A stretch of 64,000 nucleotides of DNA from Prevotella sp. (GCA_016285055.1 JAEEPZ010000005.1:1-64000), one strand, 5' to 3'. Counted from the first letter of the stretch, positions 38,795 through 47,569 are shown. Notes: generated by a model from the sequence alone, not told the origin. Translations and numbers: made by a program.

Positions 38795-39358
38795 TTAGTT
38801 ACGTCGCTAACTCAGTCAGTTTGTTCCGCAAAGCGGACTTAAAAAAAACCAATAAAAACAAGAAAAACAAATAAAAACAATTTGGGACAATAGCTGTCGC
38901 TTTGCCCGCTGCGTAGCTCAATGCGCAGCTTAATGCGCAGCCATTCCCTTGCAAAGGGGGGGGGGCAGGGGGGATTCACTCTGCGCAGATGAATCCCCCC
39001 CTGCTCCCCCTTTGCAAGGGGGAGAATTGAGCTACCTCTGCAACGGCTACATGACGGCGCAGCCTTTTCCCCTTCTTTTCCAAAGGAGGGGTCAGGGGTG
39101 GTTTGTCAGAGATGTCCCAACCTCTTTACAGTCCCGAAGGGACGACGGAAGACGATGGTGAGCACCAATCGTCTTCCGTCGTCCCTTCGGGACTTTTTGC
39201 CGTTCCTTGCCCGCCTCACGGGGGCCCTGCGGCGGTCAAGGCGATAACCTTTTTCCCAAATTTTCCCAAATTGTTTTTCTTGTTTTTATTTGTTTTTATT
39301 GGGTTTTTTCTCAGGCCGCTTCGCGGTATCAACTCACATAGATAGCGCCGTAACTATG
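38795..39358. mobile_element. 564-bp element with ~90-bp imperfect inverted ends and nested palindromes
   Basis: The left end (TTAGTTACGTCGCTAAC..., a GCAAAGCGGAC hairpin, then ACCAATAAAAACAAG...CAATTTGGGA) pairs with the right end (TCCCAAATTG...TTTTTATTGGG, GCCGCTTCGCGG, ...GCGCCGTAACTA). Inside are an inverted copy of the MITE-B core (38945-39045) and a hairpin with two perfect 27-nt arms (39130-39156, 39168-39194). No protein-coding gene is supported. Confidence 0.7.
39130..39194. repeat. Perfect 27-bp-stem hairpin
   Basis: AGTCCCGAAGGGACGACGGA... at 39130-39156 is exactly complementary to 39168-39194, with an 11-nt centre GGTGAGCACCA that can itself pair. A T-run follows, so it could act as a terminator. 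Confidence 0.85.
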
Positions 39359-39397
39359 TCTTTTTCATCTGCACAGTACGGTTATTTTTACATTTAC

Positions 39398-39859
39398 TTA
39401 TTCCTTCTCGTCCTCTGAAGTGTCTGGTCGCTCGTGGAAGATTTTGTGATGGATAAAGTCGGAGCCTTCGAGACAGAGCAGCACGAGGGCGGTGGCCACG
39501 AGGGCCAGGCCATACATGCCTGCGCCTGCCGTCATGCCGATGGCCGACGTCACCCACAGACCTGCAGCGGTGGTAAGTCCCTTCACCGCATTCTTCTGGA
39601 AGATGATGCAGCCGGCACCAATGAAGCCCATGCCGCTGATGACCTGTGCCGCCATACGGCTGGGGTCGCGCTGTATGCCTGGAATGCCCAGGAACTCATC
39701 AAAGCCGTGTATCGACAGCACCATCAGCAGGCCGCTGCCCAGACCCACGAGGAAGTGGGTGCGAAAGCCGGCCTCCTTCGAACGGTATTCGCGCTCCAAA
39801 CCAATGGCGCCGCCCAACAGAGCGGCCACCACGATACTCAATATATATTGTCCGGTCAT
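39398..39859 (-). CDS. MgtC/SapB family membrane protein
   Basis: The 153-aa inner-membrane protein has four to five helices. The MgtC family's conserved N-terminus is clear: AALLGGAIGLEREYRSKEAG, THFLVGLGSGLLMVLS, then AAQVISGMGFIGAGCI and VKGLTTAAGLWVTSAIGMTAG. In pathogens MgtC affects the F-ATPase and survival at low magnesium; short MgtC-like proteins without the C-terminal ACT domain, as here, have unclear roles. It lies 4 bp downstream of the exonuclease gene. Confidence 0.92.
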   Translation of the reverse strand: MTGQYILSIVVAALLGGAIGLEREYRSKEAGFRTHFLVGLGSGLLMVLSIHGFDEFLGIPGIQRDPSRMAAQVISGMGFIGAGCIIFQKNAVKGLTTAAGLWVTSAIGMTAGAGMYGLALVATALVLLCLEGSDFIHHKIFHERPDTSEDEKE

Positions 39860-39863
39860 CTTG

Positions 39864-40739
39864 TCAGTGCTTGATCATCTGTGACTCACGCAGTCTGATG
39901 CGAGTGAGAACCTGCTTGGTGTTGTAAGTAAAGTCGCCACCCATGATCCACGAGTAGTAACCCAGATCGGTACGGAGAACATCGGCCACGGTCTTGCCTT
40001 TATACTTGCCGAAGTTAAAGTACTCAGTCATCACAGGATGGCCATCCTTGTCAAGTATCGTGTTTCCCTTGGCATCCTTCATCTCGCCCCATACGATGCG
40101 GCCGGCGAAGTCCACATTATTATTAATACGCGAGAAGTCGGCGAGCATCTGCACGTCGTTCTCCAAGGTGCGGCCTTCAGGGTCTTCGCCTATAGAGCGC
40201 TGATGCTCCTCGGTGTAGTAGTCGAGTTCGGCCTGCAGCACACGCCAGGTGGCCTCAGTATCTTCATCGGCACGATGCGCCGTAAAGTCCTCCTCCATCT
40301 TCCTTCCGCAGTAGAACTTATAGGCAGCGGCCAGGTTGCGTCGCTCCATCTTGTGGAAGATGGTCTGTGCATCGATGAGACGGCATTTGGAGAAGTCGAA
40401 GTCGATGCCGGCACGGAGGAACTCCTCTGCCAGCAAGGGAATGTCGAAGTGGTTGGAGTTGAATCCGGCGAAGTCGCAGCCACGGAATGCCTCGTTGAGC
40501 TGCGGCGCGAGCTGCTTGAACGTCGGTTTGTCCTTCACGTCCTCATTGGATATTCCTGTGAGCTGCGTGATGTTTGGCAAGATGTAGCACTCGGGGTTGA
40601 TGAGGTAATTGCGTCGCTCCTCTTCACCGTTGGGAAACACTTTGATATAGGAAATCTGTATGATTCGGTCTTTCACCAAATCAAGACCGGTCGTCTCCAA
40701 ATCGAAGACGACCAGCGGCTTTGTCAGGTTCATTTTCAT
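39864..40739 (-). CDS. 3'-5' exonuclease, DEDDh family (DnaQ-like)
   Basis: The 291-aa DEDDh exonuclease shows Exo I VVFDLETTGLD (Asp, Glu), Exo II FAGFNSNHFDIPLL (Asp) and Exo III HRADEDTEATWRVL (His, Asp). The C-terminal ~60 residues contain FNFGKYKGKTVADVL, a domain often found in Bacteroidota exonucleases of this type. It lies 19 bp after the dnaN stop, so proofreading or repair linked to the sliding clamp is likely. MNLTKPL at the third codon is an alternative start. Confidence 0.9.
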   Translation of the reverse strand: MKMNLTKPLVVFDLETTGLDLVKDRIIQISYIKVFPNGEEERRNYLINPECYILPNITQLTGISNEDVKDKPTFKQLAPQLNEAFRGCDFAGFNSNHFDIPLLAEEFLRAGIDFDFSKCRLIDAQTIFHKMERRNLAAAYKFYCGRKMEEDFTAHRADEDTEATWRVLQAELDYYTEEHQRSIGEDPEGRTLENDVQMLADFSRINNNVDFAGRIVWGEMKDAKGNTILDKDGHPVMTEYFNFGKYKGKTVADVLRTDLGYYSWIMGGDFTYNTKQVLTRIRLRESQMIKH

Positions 40740-40758
40740 GATGATCTACGACTCAAAT

Positions 40759-41883
40759 CTAATCATTGATGAGCATGGGCATCATCAGCATGAGCACATC
40801 CTGATCGGACGGCTGCTCTGAGGGCAGCACCAGCCCGGCACGGCTGGGGTCAGCCAGTTGCACTACCACCTCCTGGCAATCAAAGCTTCCGAGAATCTCG
40901 ATGAACGAGGATCCTTTGAAGCCAATGCTCATGGGCATACCGTTGTAGTCACACGACATACGCTCTGTAGCAGTCTTCGAGAAGTCATAGTCCTCGGCAT
41001 CGAGCTGCAGGGTGCCGTTCTCCACGTGGAAACGGATGAGGTTGCTGGACTCATTGCTGAAGGGCTGCACACGACGCAGGGCTGAGAGCAAGCTGACACG
41101 ATCGACAGTGAGCTGGTTGGGGTTGCTCTGCGGGATAACGCTGTTGTAGTTGGGATAGCGTCCCTCAATGAGTCGGCAGATAATGACGCCATCCTCATAG
41201 TTGATTTCGGCGTTGCGGTCGTCGAAGCGGATGATGACATCACCTCCCTGCTTGCCTAAGACACCCTTCAGCAGTGATGCCGGCTTCTTGGGAAGGATGA
41301 ACGATGCCGGCTCCTCGCTCTTGATGTTCAGCACCTTGTTGCGCACCAGCTTGTGGCCGTCGCTGGCCACAATGGCCAGGCAGTCGGGTGTGAGGTCGAA
41401 ATAGATGCCATTCATCACAGGGCGCAACTCGTCCTGAGCCGTAGCGAAGAGCGAGCGGTTGATGTTTTCGGCCAGCACGGGCGTGGGGATGCTGATGGTG
41501 ATGGCCTGCTCGCCAATCTGCTGAGCCTGGGGAAACTCGTCGGCATTGTTCACTGGCAGTGAGAACATACCGTTCTGATAACTGATCTTGGCGATGCTTG
41601 ACTGCAGGTCGACATCGAAGGTGATGGGCTGCTCGCTGATGCCTTTCACGGCCTCAGAGAGGTCGTGGTTGCCCACGCAGAAGCGTCCGTCGCTATCGGT
41701 CTCATTCAGCTCCAGCGATGTGTGCATCACCACCTCGCTGTCGCTGGCCGTGAGGCGAAGCTGACCTTCTACCACTTCGAAGAGGAAATCGCCAAGGATG
41801 GGCAATGAATTTTTACTGTTGATAACTTTCCCCAGCGCCGACAAACGGGCTGCAAGGGCAGTGCTTGATACGGTGAATCTCAT
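40759..41883 (-). CDS. dnaN: DNA polymerase III beta subunit (sliding clamp)
   Basis: DnaN is the ring-shaped clamp that tethers polymerase to DNA. The 374-aa protein from MRFTVSSTALAARLSALGKV has three clamp domains and ends VLMLMMPMLIND, close to the usual MPM(R/L) terminus. The ATG at 41883 is supported by the promoter at 41928-41958; a longer upstream frame runs through that promoter. It is first in a unit with the exonuclease and mgtC-like genes. dnaA is not in this window. Confidence 0.95.
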   Translation of the reverse strand: MRFTVSSTALAARLSALGKVINSKNSLPILGDFLFEVVEGQLRLTASDSEVVMHTSLELNETDSDGRFCVGNHDLSEAVKGISEQPITFDVDLQSSIAKISYQNGMFSLPVNNADEFPQAQQIGEQAITISIPTPVLAENINRSLFATAQDELRPVMNGIYFDLTPDCLAIVASDGHKLVRNKVLNIKSEEPASFILPKKPASLLKGVLGKQGGDVIIRFDDRNAEINYEDGVIICRLIEGRYPNYNSVIPQSNPNQLTVDRVSLLSALRRVQPFSNESSNLIRFHVENGTLQLDAEDYDFSKTATERMSCDYNGMPMSIGFKGSSFIEILGSFDCQEVVVQLADPSRAGLVLPSEQPSDQDVLMLMMPMLIND

Positions 41884-41927
41884 AATTATTATTTGTTTTT
41901 TTATTCTTCTCCTTCTATTTCGGACTA

Positions 41928-41958
41928 CAAAAATACAAAAAATCTCAGTCAACACAAA
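41928..41958 (-). promoter_or_regulatory. Promoter for dnaN
   Basis: Minus strand TTTG (41955-41958), a 19-bp spacer, TATTTTTG (41928-41935). Confidence 0.72.
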
Positions 41959-42050
41959 AATAATCAGAAAAAAATTGCTTGATTCAAACTATTTTTAGTA
42001 ATTTCGCAAGCGAATTAAGAAAAACGAATCTTTTAATACTTACAGACAAA

Positions 42051-42485
42051 ATGGATTTATCAGGAAAAATTATTGCTATTCTTCCCGCCAGCAGCGGCAC
42101 TTCCAGCCGTACCGGCAACCCTTGGATGAGTCAAGACTACGTGATTGAGGTTCCCGGACAGTACCCTCGCCGCATGGTCTTCCGCGTCTTTGGAGAAGAT
42201 CGCATCAAGCAGTTCAACATCCAGGCTGGTGAAGATGTCACCGTGCAGTTCGACATTGACGCGCACGAGTATCAGGGCCGTTGGTTCAACGACATCCGTG
42301 CCTTTAACATCATCCGTGGCCAGGTGGCTCAGACCATCCCCGCCGCTACCACCATCGCAGGCGCCGCACCGGCCCCTGCCAGTCCCTTCCCCCCGCAGCA
42401 GCCTGTTGCAAATGATGCCGCAGCACCTTTCCCAGCAGCACAGGAGCCTGCCAGCGAGGGAGCCACCGACGACCTGCCTTTCTAA
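42051..42485 (+). CDS. DUF3127 family protein
   Basis: The 144-aa protein is a single-stranded-DNA-binding-like OB-fold family in Bacteroidota. The N-terminal ~90 residues form the conserved domain (MDLSGKIIAILPASSG, GNPWMSQDYVIEVPG, QFDIDAHEYQGRWFNDIRAF). A Pro/Ala/Gln-rich flexible tail ends in the acidic, hydrophobic DDLPF, strikingly like the C-terminal tip (D-D-x-P-F) of SSB that binds partner proteins. I infer an SSB-like role. The start at 42051 gives MDLSGKI. Confidence 0.87.
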   Translation: MDLSGKIIAILPASSGTSSRTGNPWMSQDYVIEVPGQYPRRMVFRVFGEDRIKQFNIQAGEDVTVQFDIDAHEYQGRWFNDIRAFNIIRGQVAQTIPAATTIAGAAPAPASPFPPQQPVANDAAAPFPAAQEPASEGATDDLPF

Positions 42486-42546
42486 GTGATTACGACAGGA
42501 AGGATTGAACAGCCCCGACTCATTCATTGAGGGAACAGCCTTATTC

Positions 42547-42582
42547 AAAGCATATCGCAGGCTTCGGCCTGCGATATGCTTT
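42547..42582. terminator. Bidirectional terminator with 16-bp perfect stem and TTCG loop
   Basis: AAAGCATATCGCAGGC, TTCG, then the exact complement ending CTTT. It lies between the convergent DUF3127 and DUF3791 genes. Confidence 0.9.
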
Positions 42583-42628
42583 GCATTTGGGGGCGAGCAT
42601 CAAAAAGGAGCATCCAAGGGCTGCTCCG

Positions 42629-42847
42629 TTACTTTAGTTCTCCACGCAACATGTCCATGACGTAAACGGCACCTTGGTAATATAGGCCAGTGCTGGGACG
42701 TTCTACCTTCTCGAAGGTGTGCGAGCTATAGACAGCATCCATGGCCTGTTCCATCGTGAGGCCTCGCTCGTCCATCAGCATGGCAATCAGCTCATTTGCC
42801 AGACATTCAATTTGGAACTGACGGTCTTGTTCTTCCTTCATGTTCAT
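42629..42847 (-). CDS. DUF3791 family protein
   Basis: The 72-aa helical protein starts MNMKEEQDRQFQIECLANEL, followed by ERGLTMEQAMDAVYSS and GLYYQGAVYVMDML. The same kind of domain forms the N-terminus of the next gene upstream, with which it overlaps by 4 bp. In Bacteroidota and Firmicutes DUF3791 genes pair with DUF3990 genes; an antitoxin role is inferred. Confidence 0.82.
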   Translation of the reverse strand: MNMKEEQDRQFQIECLANELIAMLMDERGLTMEQAMDAVYSSHTFEKVERPSTGLYYQGAVYVMDMLRGELK

Positions 42848-43557
42848 TGGTTCTCAATTTTATGGAGTAAACGGATGGCCCGCTCGGTTCCGAAGAAATA
42901 CTGAAACGTGGGGCGGATGAATGACAGTTGCCTGATAAGTTCGTCCATTAGTATGTATTGCATCTGGTAGCGGTTGATTTGCAGACCAACCTTGTCGTCG
43001 GCTATCGGCCCATAGACGATGTCGTAGTCGTGGACAGGCATGAGAGTTCGGTTGCGGCGGTTTATCATGATAAATTCGGCCCACTCTTTGCTGTAGCCTT
43101 CGAACACTTTCACTTTTAGGTCCGAAGGTTTGAAAAGAATGTTGTCGTCAAACTCGTAAATAGTCAGCGTGGCCTCACCTGATTCCTCACGGTCCACCGT
43201 CCGCTCAGCCATCATCTGCGCCTGGCTGCGGTCAGCACTCAGATAGAAGCCTTGGCCGAAGTCCTTGCCACGCCGACCGCGCTTCAAGTCAATCTCGTGG
43301 ATGCTCATGTTCGAGCCATGGTAGAGTTTCATAGTGCTAATAACCCCTCCGTGGCGGTTGCAGATGATGGTAACGTCCTCCACAGCATCTTCAATTGACT
43401 GTGTGTGTTCCACGCCGTAGTGCTTGGTCAGAAACTCTAACCCCTTGTACTGGCGTAGATACTGGTATGCCTTGGCATTGGTCAGCGAAAACTGTCGGGC
43501 AAAGGCACCAATGACGCATACCAGATATTCAATAATGTTTGACTGCTCTTTCGACAT
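42844..43557 (-). CDS. DUF3791-DUF3990 fusion protein (ADP-ribosyltransferase-like candidate toxin)
   Basis: The 237-aa protein has residues ~1-70 resembling DUF3791 (IIEYLVCVIGAFARQFSL, AYQYLRQYKGLEFLTKHYGV). Residues ~77-237 form a DUF3990 domain: MKLYHGSNMSIHEIDL, then GKDFGQGFYLSADRSQAQMMAE, then EFIMINRR. The YHGS ... GxGFYLS ... E pattern is that of the H-Y-E class of ADP-ribosyltransferases. A separate DUF3791 gene follows with ATGA overlap. This layout suggests an ADP-ribosylating toxin with antitoxin-like domains, but no activity is shown by sequence alone. Confidence 0.82.
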   Translation of the reverse strand: MSKEQSNIIEYLVCVIGAFARQFSLTNAKAYQYLRQYKGLEFLTKHYGVEHTQSIEDAVEDVTIICNRHGGVISTMKLYHGSNMSIHEIDLKRGRRGKDFGQGFYLSADRSQAQMMAERTVDREESGEATLTIYEFDDNILFKPSDLKVKVFEGYSKEWAEFIMINRRNRTLMPVHDYDIVYGPIADDKVGLQINRYQMQYILMDELIRQLSFIRPTFQYFFGTERAIRLLHKIENQ

Positions 43558-43596
43558 TGTTTTTGCATTTTACGCCACAAAGTTACACATTTTTTT

Positions 43597-44309
43597 TTAA
43601 TTGTCTATATATAAAGGCGAAAAATATAGAAGTCTTTCCATGTCGGTGAAGGCAACGGTCTGCAGGTGGTGCATGGCATCGTCGTAGCGTGGGTCGCCCT
43701 CGCGCAGCAGGTCGTCGAAGAAATGGTAGGGCTTCAGCTGTTCGCGGTAGTCGGCCTCTTCGGGATGCTTCTCGAGTGTTGCAGCAGGTTCACCAAGTAG
43801 CAGAACAGCTCGTCCTTGTTCATCAGCGACTGGATGATGCCTACGTAGTGACGCTTCGCCCGCTCGTCGATGGTGTCATCGCGAAGTACGGTTGTCACCT
43901 CGTGGTAAACGTACTTGAACGCATGGCTAAAGGCAACACCGTCACGAATGCCCATCTTGTAATCATCCCACAATGAAATTAGATCGCTGATAATCTTTAA
44001 TTCATTCTGCCTGTAAGCATAGTACTTATAGAAGTTGGAAAACGCATTTTCTTCTTCCTTGATACAATATGAACCGAAAGTTCTAACAGGCTTGGTCCTT
44101 GAAAGCACTTCACTTTCGAAGATGGCTTTGTGATTACCTATCAGTTGAGTAAAGAGTGAGTTGAACATATTGTTTTTTCTCATCTTCTTTGATTGCTGAT
44201 AGGCAAAGAAAGCAACGACCGTTGCCATGATAGTTCCCAAGGCCGTAAAACCTGAGAAGATTATTTCCAAGGCATCAGCATAGCCACCATAGAAGTTTAT
44301 CGTTATCAT
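43597..44309 (-). pseudogene. Putative phage abortive infection protein (AbiC-like), frameshifted
   Basis: The open frame 43734-44309 encodes a membrane helix near the N-terminus (EIIFSGFTALGTIMATVVAFFAY) and the body of the putAbiC family (MFNSLFTQLIGNHKAIF, NFYKYYAYRQNE, HYVGIIQSLMNKDELFCYL). It then falls into nonsense after NLLQHS. In the neighbouring frame the sequence goes on as EKHPEEADYREQLKPYHFFD to about DMERLLYFSP and stops at 43597. One missing base near 43783-43790 explains this. It follows the small two-helix protein gene by 3 bp. Confidence 0.68.
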
Positions 44310-44312
44310 TGT

Positions 44313-44666
44313 TCAATACATCATAGGCGACTGCTGCTTTGACTTCTCCGCTTCAAGATATTGCAAGTATTTGTAATGCAATTCTATCCATTTAGTCACA
44401 TCTGGAGTGCGCTTTGATTCTATGACTAAGTAGTATTTAATATAGAATAATTGTAAAAGAAAGTTGATAAAAAACACAGAGAAAACCATAATAGACAGGA
44501 ACGAGTTCTTCTCATAAAAGCAAGCTAACAAAGCACAAATAGCCAAGGAAACGATAGGTAGTGATAATAGAAAAAATGCCAAGCGGTGATAGTTTCTTGT
44601 ATATGAGTTGTCTGCTAACATATTCTTTAGCTCTTCTGGCAAATAAATAGTTGTTTTTTCTTTCAT
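44313..44666 (-). CDS. Small two-helix membrane protein, unknown function
   Basis: The ~117-aa protein starts MKEKTTIYLPEELKNMLADN. It has two adjacent membrane helices (FFLLSLPIVSLAICALLAC; LSIMVFSVFFINFLLQL) and a charged helical tail ending SKQQSPMMY. I do not recognise a family. It sits 3 bp upstream of the AbiC-like gene and may be its partner. Starts at 44675 or 44735 are also possible. Codon use is AT-richer than in core genes, as in other accessory genes here. Confidence 0.6.
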   Translation of the reverse strand: MKEKTTIYLPEELKNMLADNSYTRNYHRLAFFLLSLPIVSLAICALLACFYEKNSFLSIMVFSVFFINFLLQLFYIKYYLVIESKRTPDVTKWIELHYKYLQYLEAEKSKQQSPMMY

Positions 44667-44747
44667 ATTCCACATTTGTTGCTTAAAAAAGATGTTGAGG
44701 CTATTATCCCGTTGATAGGGTAATAGCCTCAACACCGATTCAATCCC

Positions 44748-45716
44748 TTACCTAAGGTTAATATTCATTTCACGTAATTTGTTTCTATCAAGTTGGTCAA
44801 TGCTAATCCTTTCACCTCTATACATGATGTAAGGTGTTAGTTCTTCCTGTAGATTGTCATTACCATAAGCACTGCTTCTTGTCGGTATGCTGGATAATTG
44901 GGCACGATTATCTGTCTGAGGAATATACTTGTCTTCGCCAAACCTGATTTGCTCACGGCTACCAGCATCACGCCAAGAACCCTTGTAGATTGTTGGCGGT
45001 CGCAATTCTATGCGCCTTCTTTGAATATCTTGACTGTCATTACCGTTCATTCTTTCCTGATTATATGCCTCACGGATGGGAGTATCGAAGACCACAAACG
45101 CCTCATAATCGTATGACCATTCATCACCTTCTGAGAGTTGCATCACCATTTTGTAAATAGCCTCACGCGAGGGAGCGTTGAACCAAGAATAGTCACGATT
45201 CATCACACTGTTCTCACTAGGTCTCCACAATTCCTCTGGCCAGTACCATGCGCCCTGGTAAATACCAACTTCGTTTTTGTATCGGTCGTCTTTGAGGAAA
45301 TGGCTCCAAGGCACCTCGTCTGGGTTATCGGTTGCAGAAATGTTCATGCCCCAGCCCTTGTCATGATATGCCGTCTTAATCCAATTCCGGAATTCTTCAT
45401 TTGCACCCTCCTGAGTGTGGTTGTTCTCATAGCCGCTGTACACGTATTCGTCAAGCAATTTGGCAATGCCGTGTCCACCAGTCTCATGGCAAATGATGTT
45501 TGAAGGCCCACCCTTATCAATATAGGCAATAGAAGCTCCACTTTCCCACATAGCTGTCTCGCCACTGGAAAAGAATAAGTTTTCGTCATTGCTCACCACT
45601 GTGATAGCGACATGGTTCATGTCTATATTTGGAATTTTTGAGGCATATTCGAAGACGATGGAATTATCATAATTGAACTTATGTACAGGCCCATCATTGC
45701 CATTAGGAGAAACCAC
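44748..45716 (-). CDS. M64 family metallopeptidase, catalytic 3' part of a frameshifted gene
   Basis: The 322-residue open frame carries the zinc motif HETGGHGIAKLLDEY and a later RPSENSVMNRDY, as in Bacteroidota members of peptidase family M64 (the IgA-peptidase family). It does not start at a natural N-terminus. Upstream codons VEPYKTLRDRFNVYAV, in the same frame, continue directly from the end of the gene at 45764-47569. A run of five A (45771-45775 on the plus strand) where six would restore the frame marks the lesion. A C-terminal ~120-residue tail has no match I recognise. Confidence 0.75.
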   Translation of the reverse strand: MVSPNGNDGPVHKFNYDNSIVFEYASKIPNIDMNHVAITVVSNDENLFFSSGETAMWESGASIAYIDKGGPSNIICHETGGHGIAKLLDEYVYSGYENNHTQEGANEEFRNWIKTAYHDKGWGMNISATDNPDEVPWSHFLKDDRYKNEVGIYQGAWYWPEELWRPSENSVMNRDYSWFNAPSREAIYKMVMQLSEGDEWSYDYEAFVVFDTPIREAYNQERMNGNDSQDIQRRRIELRPPTIYKGSWRDAGSREQIRFGEDKYIPQTDNRAQLSSIPTRSSAYGNDNLQEELTPYIMYRGERISIDQLDRNKLREMNINLR

Positions 45717-45763
45717 TTTGACAGCATAGACATTAAAGCGGTCTCGTAAGGTTTTATATGGCT

Positions 45764-47569
45764 CTACTCCAAAAAGTATTCCATAGAAGCACGCATATCA
45801 TCTTCATATTGACCTCCTTCTACAAGCAGTGTGTCTACATACATGTCACCCATAAACACGAGGTCTACACCCTTTCCTACTGTTGCGGTTTGAAGCGTGA
45901 GTACCTCACCATCCCGACTATAATCAGAAGAAATGTAATACTCTTTCTCATTGGGAACATACGGTTCATGCTCTTCAGGCTCACCAAGGTATTTCAAAAG
46001 CAAGTTTTTTAAACGATTATAATAAAAATCGTCATTCCATCCCCAAATCATTTCAACATAATCAACAACATTACCTTCTGAATCTAATAAAAAGGTTGAC
46101 CCAAGGGCACCTAATCCTAAACCAAGATCCCCATTTCCCCAGCTCTTATAGCAAACTTTAACATTGGGAACATTTTGATATTCATAAGCCGATTTCTGTG
46201 CTTCTTCAATGGTTCCTCCGAACATGTCTTGTGCCGCATAGATATACTCAAATCCTTTATTTGCATACGACAAGCAAAGGTTGCAATAATCCTCATTTGG
46301 TCCTCCATAGGAAATAAAGGTCAATTTATGCTTCGCTAACTCTTCGTATGCAGTAGATTTAGTTCCATCAGCATACATGATTTCTTCGTCTTGCATACGT
46401 AAATTGATATCTTCCATATCAAAACCGCCTCCCTTCATGGGGTTTTGCATTATGAAATTCCATCCATAGATTGGCCATTTTTCATGATGACGGATATTAT
46501 AAGGTACTTCTCCGTACAAAGCACAATTTTCTAAATCAAGTGCACCTCGAACATCATCAACATCATCCATAAACACTTCAAAACTGGCAGGAAGGGTACC
46601 GTGCACACCAGGGTACTGACCTCCACCAAAGTATAAATTTGTAATGTGGTCATTAATTCGCCAATAATAATCTCCCCAAATTCTATGATTCACTCCATAG
46701 TCCCACTTCCATAATGGTTCGTCAGTCCACCAGTTCAGATTTTTCCCCCAGTTAGCAAAATCTGTAGCATCACAAAACTCATGCAATGCGTTCATGTGCT
46801 CTTCTGATGAATGTTTGAATGGAGCAGCTTGGTCTATGGAAATACCCCATACTTGCAACATGTCATTTTCAATGTATACGTAAGGAGAATAGTTTCGTTT
46901 CCTTTCATTATCGTTTTTTGAAAAGTGAAGAACTATTTCTCCATTATCATTATAATGCCAATCTACCCATTCGCAGGATTCGAATATTAGCTTTGGGAAA
47001 TTAACGTCTAAACAATAATCGGTCTCATCTGGAGGTAGACAAAATTTACGACAGTCATTATTGACTAAAGGCAAACCTGTATATACAATGGAAACACTAT
47101 CGATGAAATTTCCACATGTAAAATAGAATTTCTCTGAGGGAATGTCTGATCTATGCTCAAGACCTCCTATCGGCGAAATATAAGTATTATGTCCCCACCA
47201 ATCCATAGGCAAAGAATAATCACGAAATATCATAATTGGACTTTCGCTTTCGCTTTCAGGACAAGACACAATGAAATCCAAACCACAACCGTCACTTGGA
47301 ATTCTATACAAATGTCGGAAAGCGACTAAATGTGGAAGATTAAACTTAACACTATCTACCACATCATATTTTTTTATTCCATCCTTTGTAACATACACTT
47401 GCTGGTATTCTGTAGAGCCATAATATTTGGACTCAAAATAAATGCTGTCAATGGCTCCGTTCGCTACTACATCAGGCGTTGTTTGTCCGTCATGGAATAT
47501 ATGCAATGCCTGTGCTGAGGCAGAAAGTGTTATAGTTGATATAGCGAAAGATAATAATAGCTTTTTCAT
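45764..47569 (-). CDS. M64 family metallopeptidase, N-terminal part before the frameshift
   Basis: The 601-residue frame starts with a signal peptide (MKKLLLSFAISTITLSASAQ). A long extracellular region follows that I cannot name (about 20-550), then the start of the M64 domain (TVGKGVDLVFMGDMYVD, MRASMEYF). The reading frame ends at TAG just after the A5/T5 run, while the catalytic part continues in another frame. Intact, the protein would be about 940 aa, secreted, and presumably cleave a host or dietary glycoprotein. It overlaps the upstream T9SS-like gene by 4 bp (ATGA). Confidence 0.75.
   Translation of the reverse strand: MKKLLLSFAISTITLSASAQALHIFHDGQTTPDVVANGAIDSIYFESKYYGSTEYQQVYVTKDGIKKYDVVDSVKFNLPHLVAFRHLYRIPSDGCGLDFIVSCPESESESPIMIFRDYSLPMDWWGHNTYISPIGGLEHRSDIPSEKFYFTCGNFIDSVSIVYTGLPLVNNDCRKFCLPPDETDYCLDVNFPKLIFESCEWVDWHYNDNGEIVLHFSKNDNERKRNYSPYVYIENDMLQVWGISIDQAAPFKHSSEEHMNALHEFCDATDFANWGKNLNWWTDEPLWKWDYGVNHRIWGDYYWRINDHITNLYFGGGQYPGVHGTLPASFEVFMDDVDDVRGALDLENCALYGEVPYNIRHHEKWPIYGWNFIMQNPMKGGGFDMEDINLRMQDEEIMYADGTKSTAYEELAKHKLTFISYGGPNEDYCNLCLSYANKGFEYIYAAQDMFGGTIEEAQKSAYEYQNVPNVKVCYKSWGNGDLGLGLGALGSTFLLDSEGNVVDYVEMIWGWNDDFYYNRLKNLLLKYLGEPEEHEPYVPNEKEYYISSDYSRDGEVLTLQTATVGKGVDLVFMGDMYVDTLLVEGGQYEDDMRASMEYFLE

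Larger units (their letters stand above)
37994..39397. other. Gene-poor interval with a broken gene remnant and stacked repeats
   Basis: It contains a degenerate coding remnant (38085-38400), hairpin array 4 and a 564-bp element with long inverted ends. Another remnant-like stretch around 38515-38600 reads on the minus strand as QPQQLELFGRFLNHIARSF without a start or supported frame. No intact gene is supported. Confidence 0.7.

Noticed and set aside
38949..39345. Small plus-strand frames within the 564-bp element
   Set aside because: They consist of repeat DNA translated (G- and R-rich) and have no start context.
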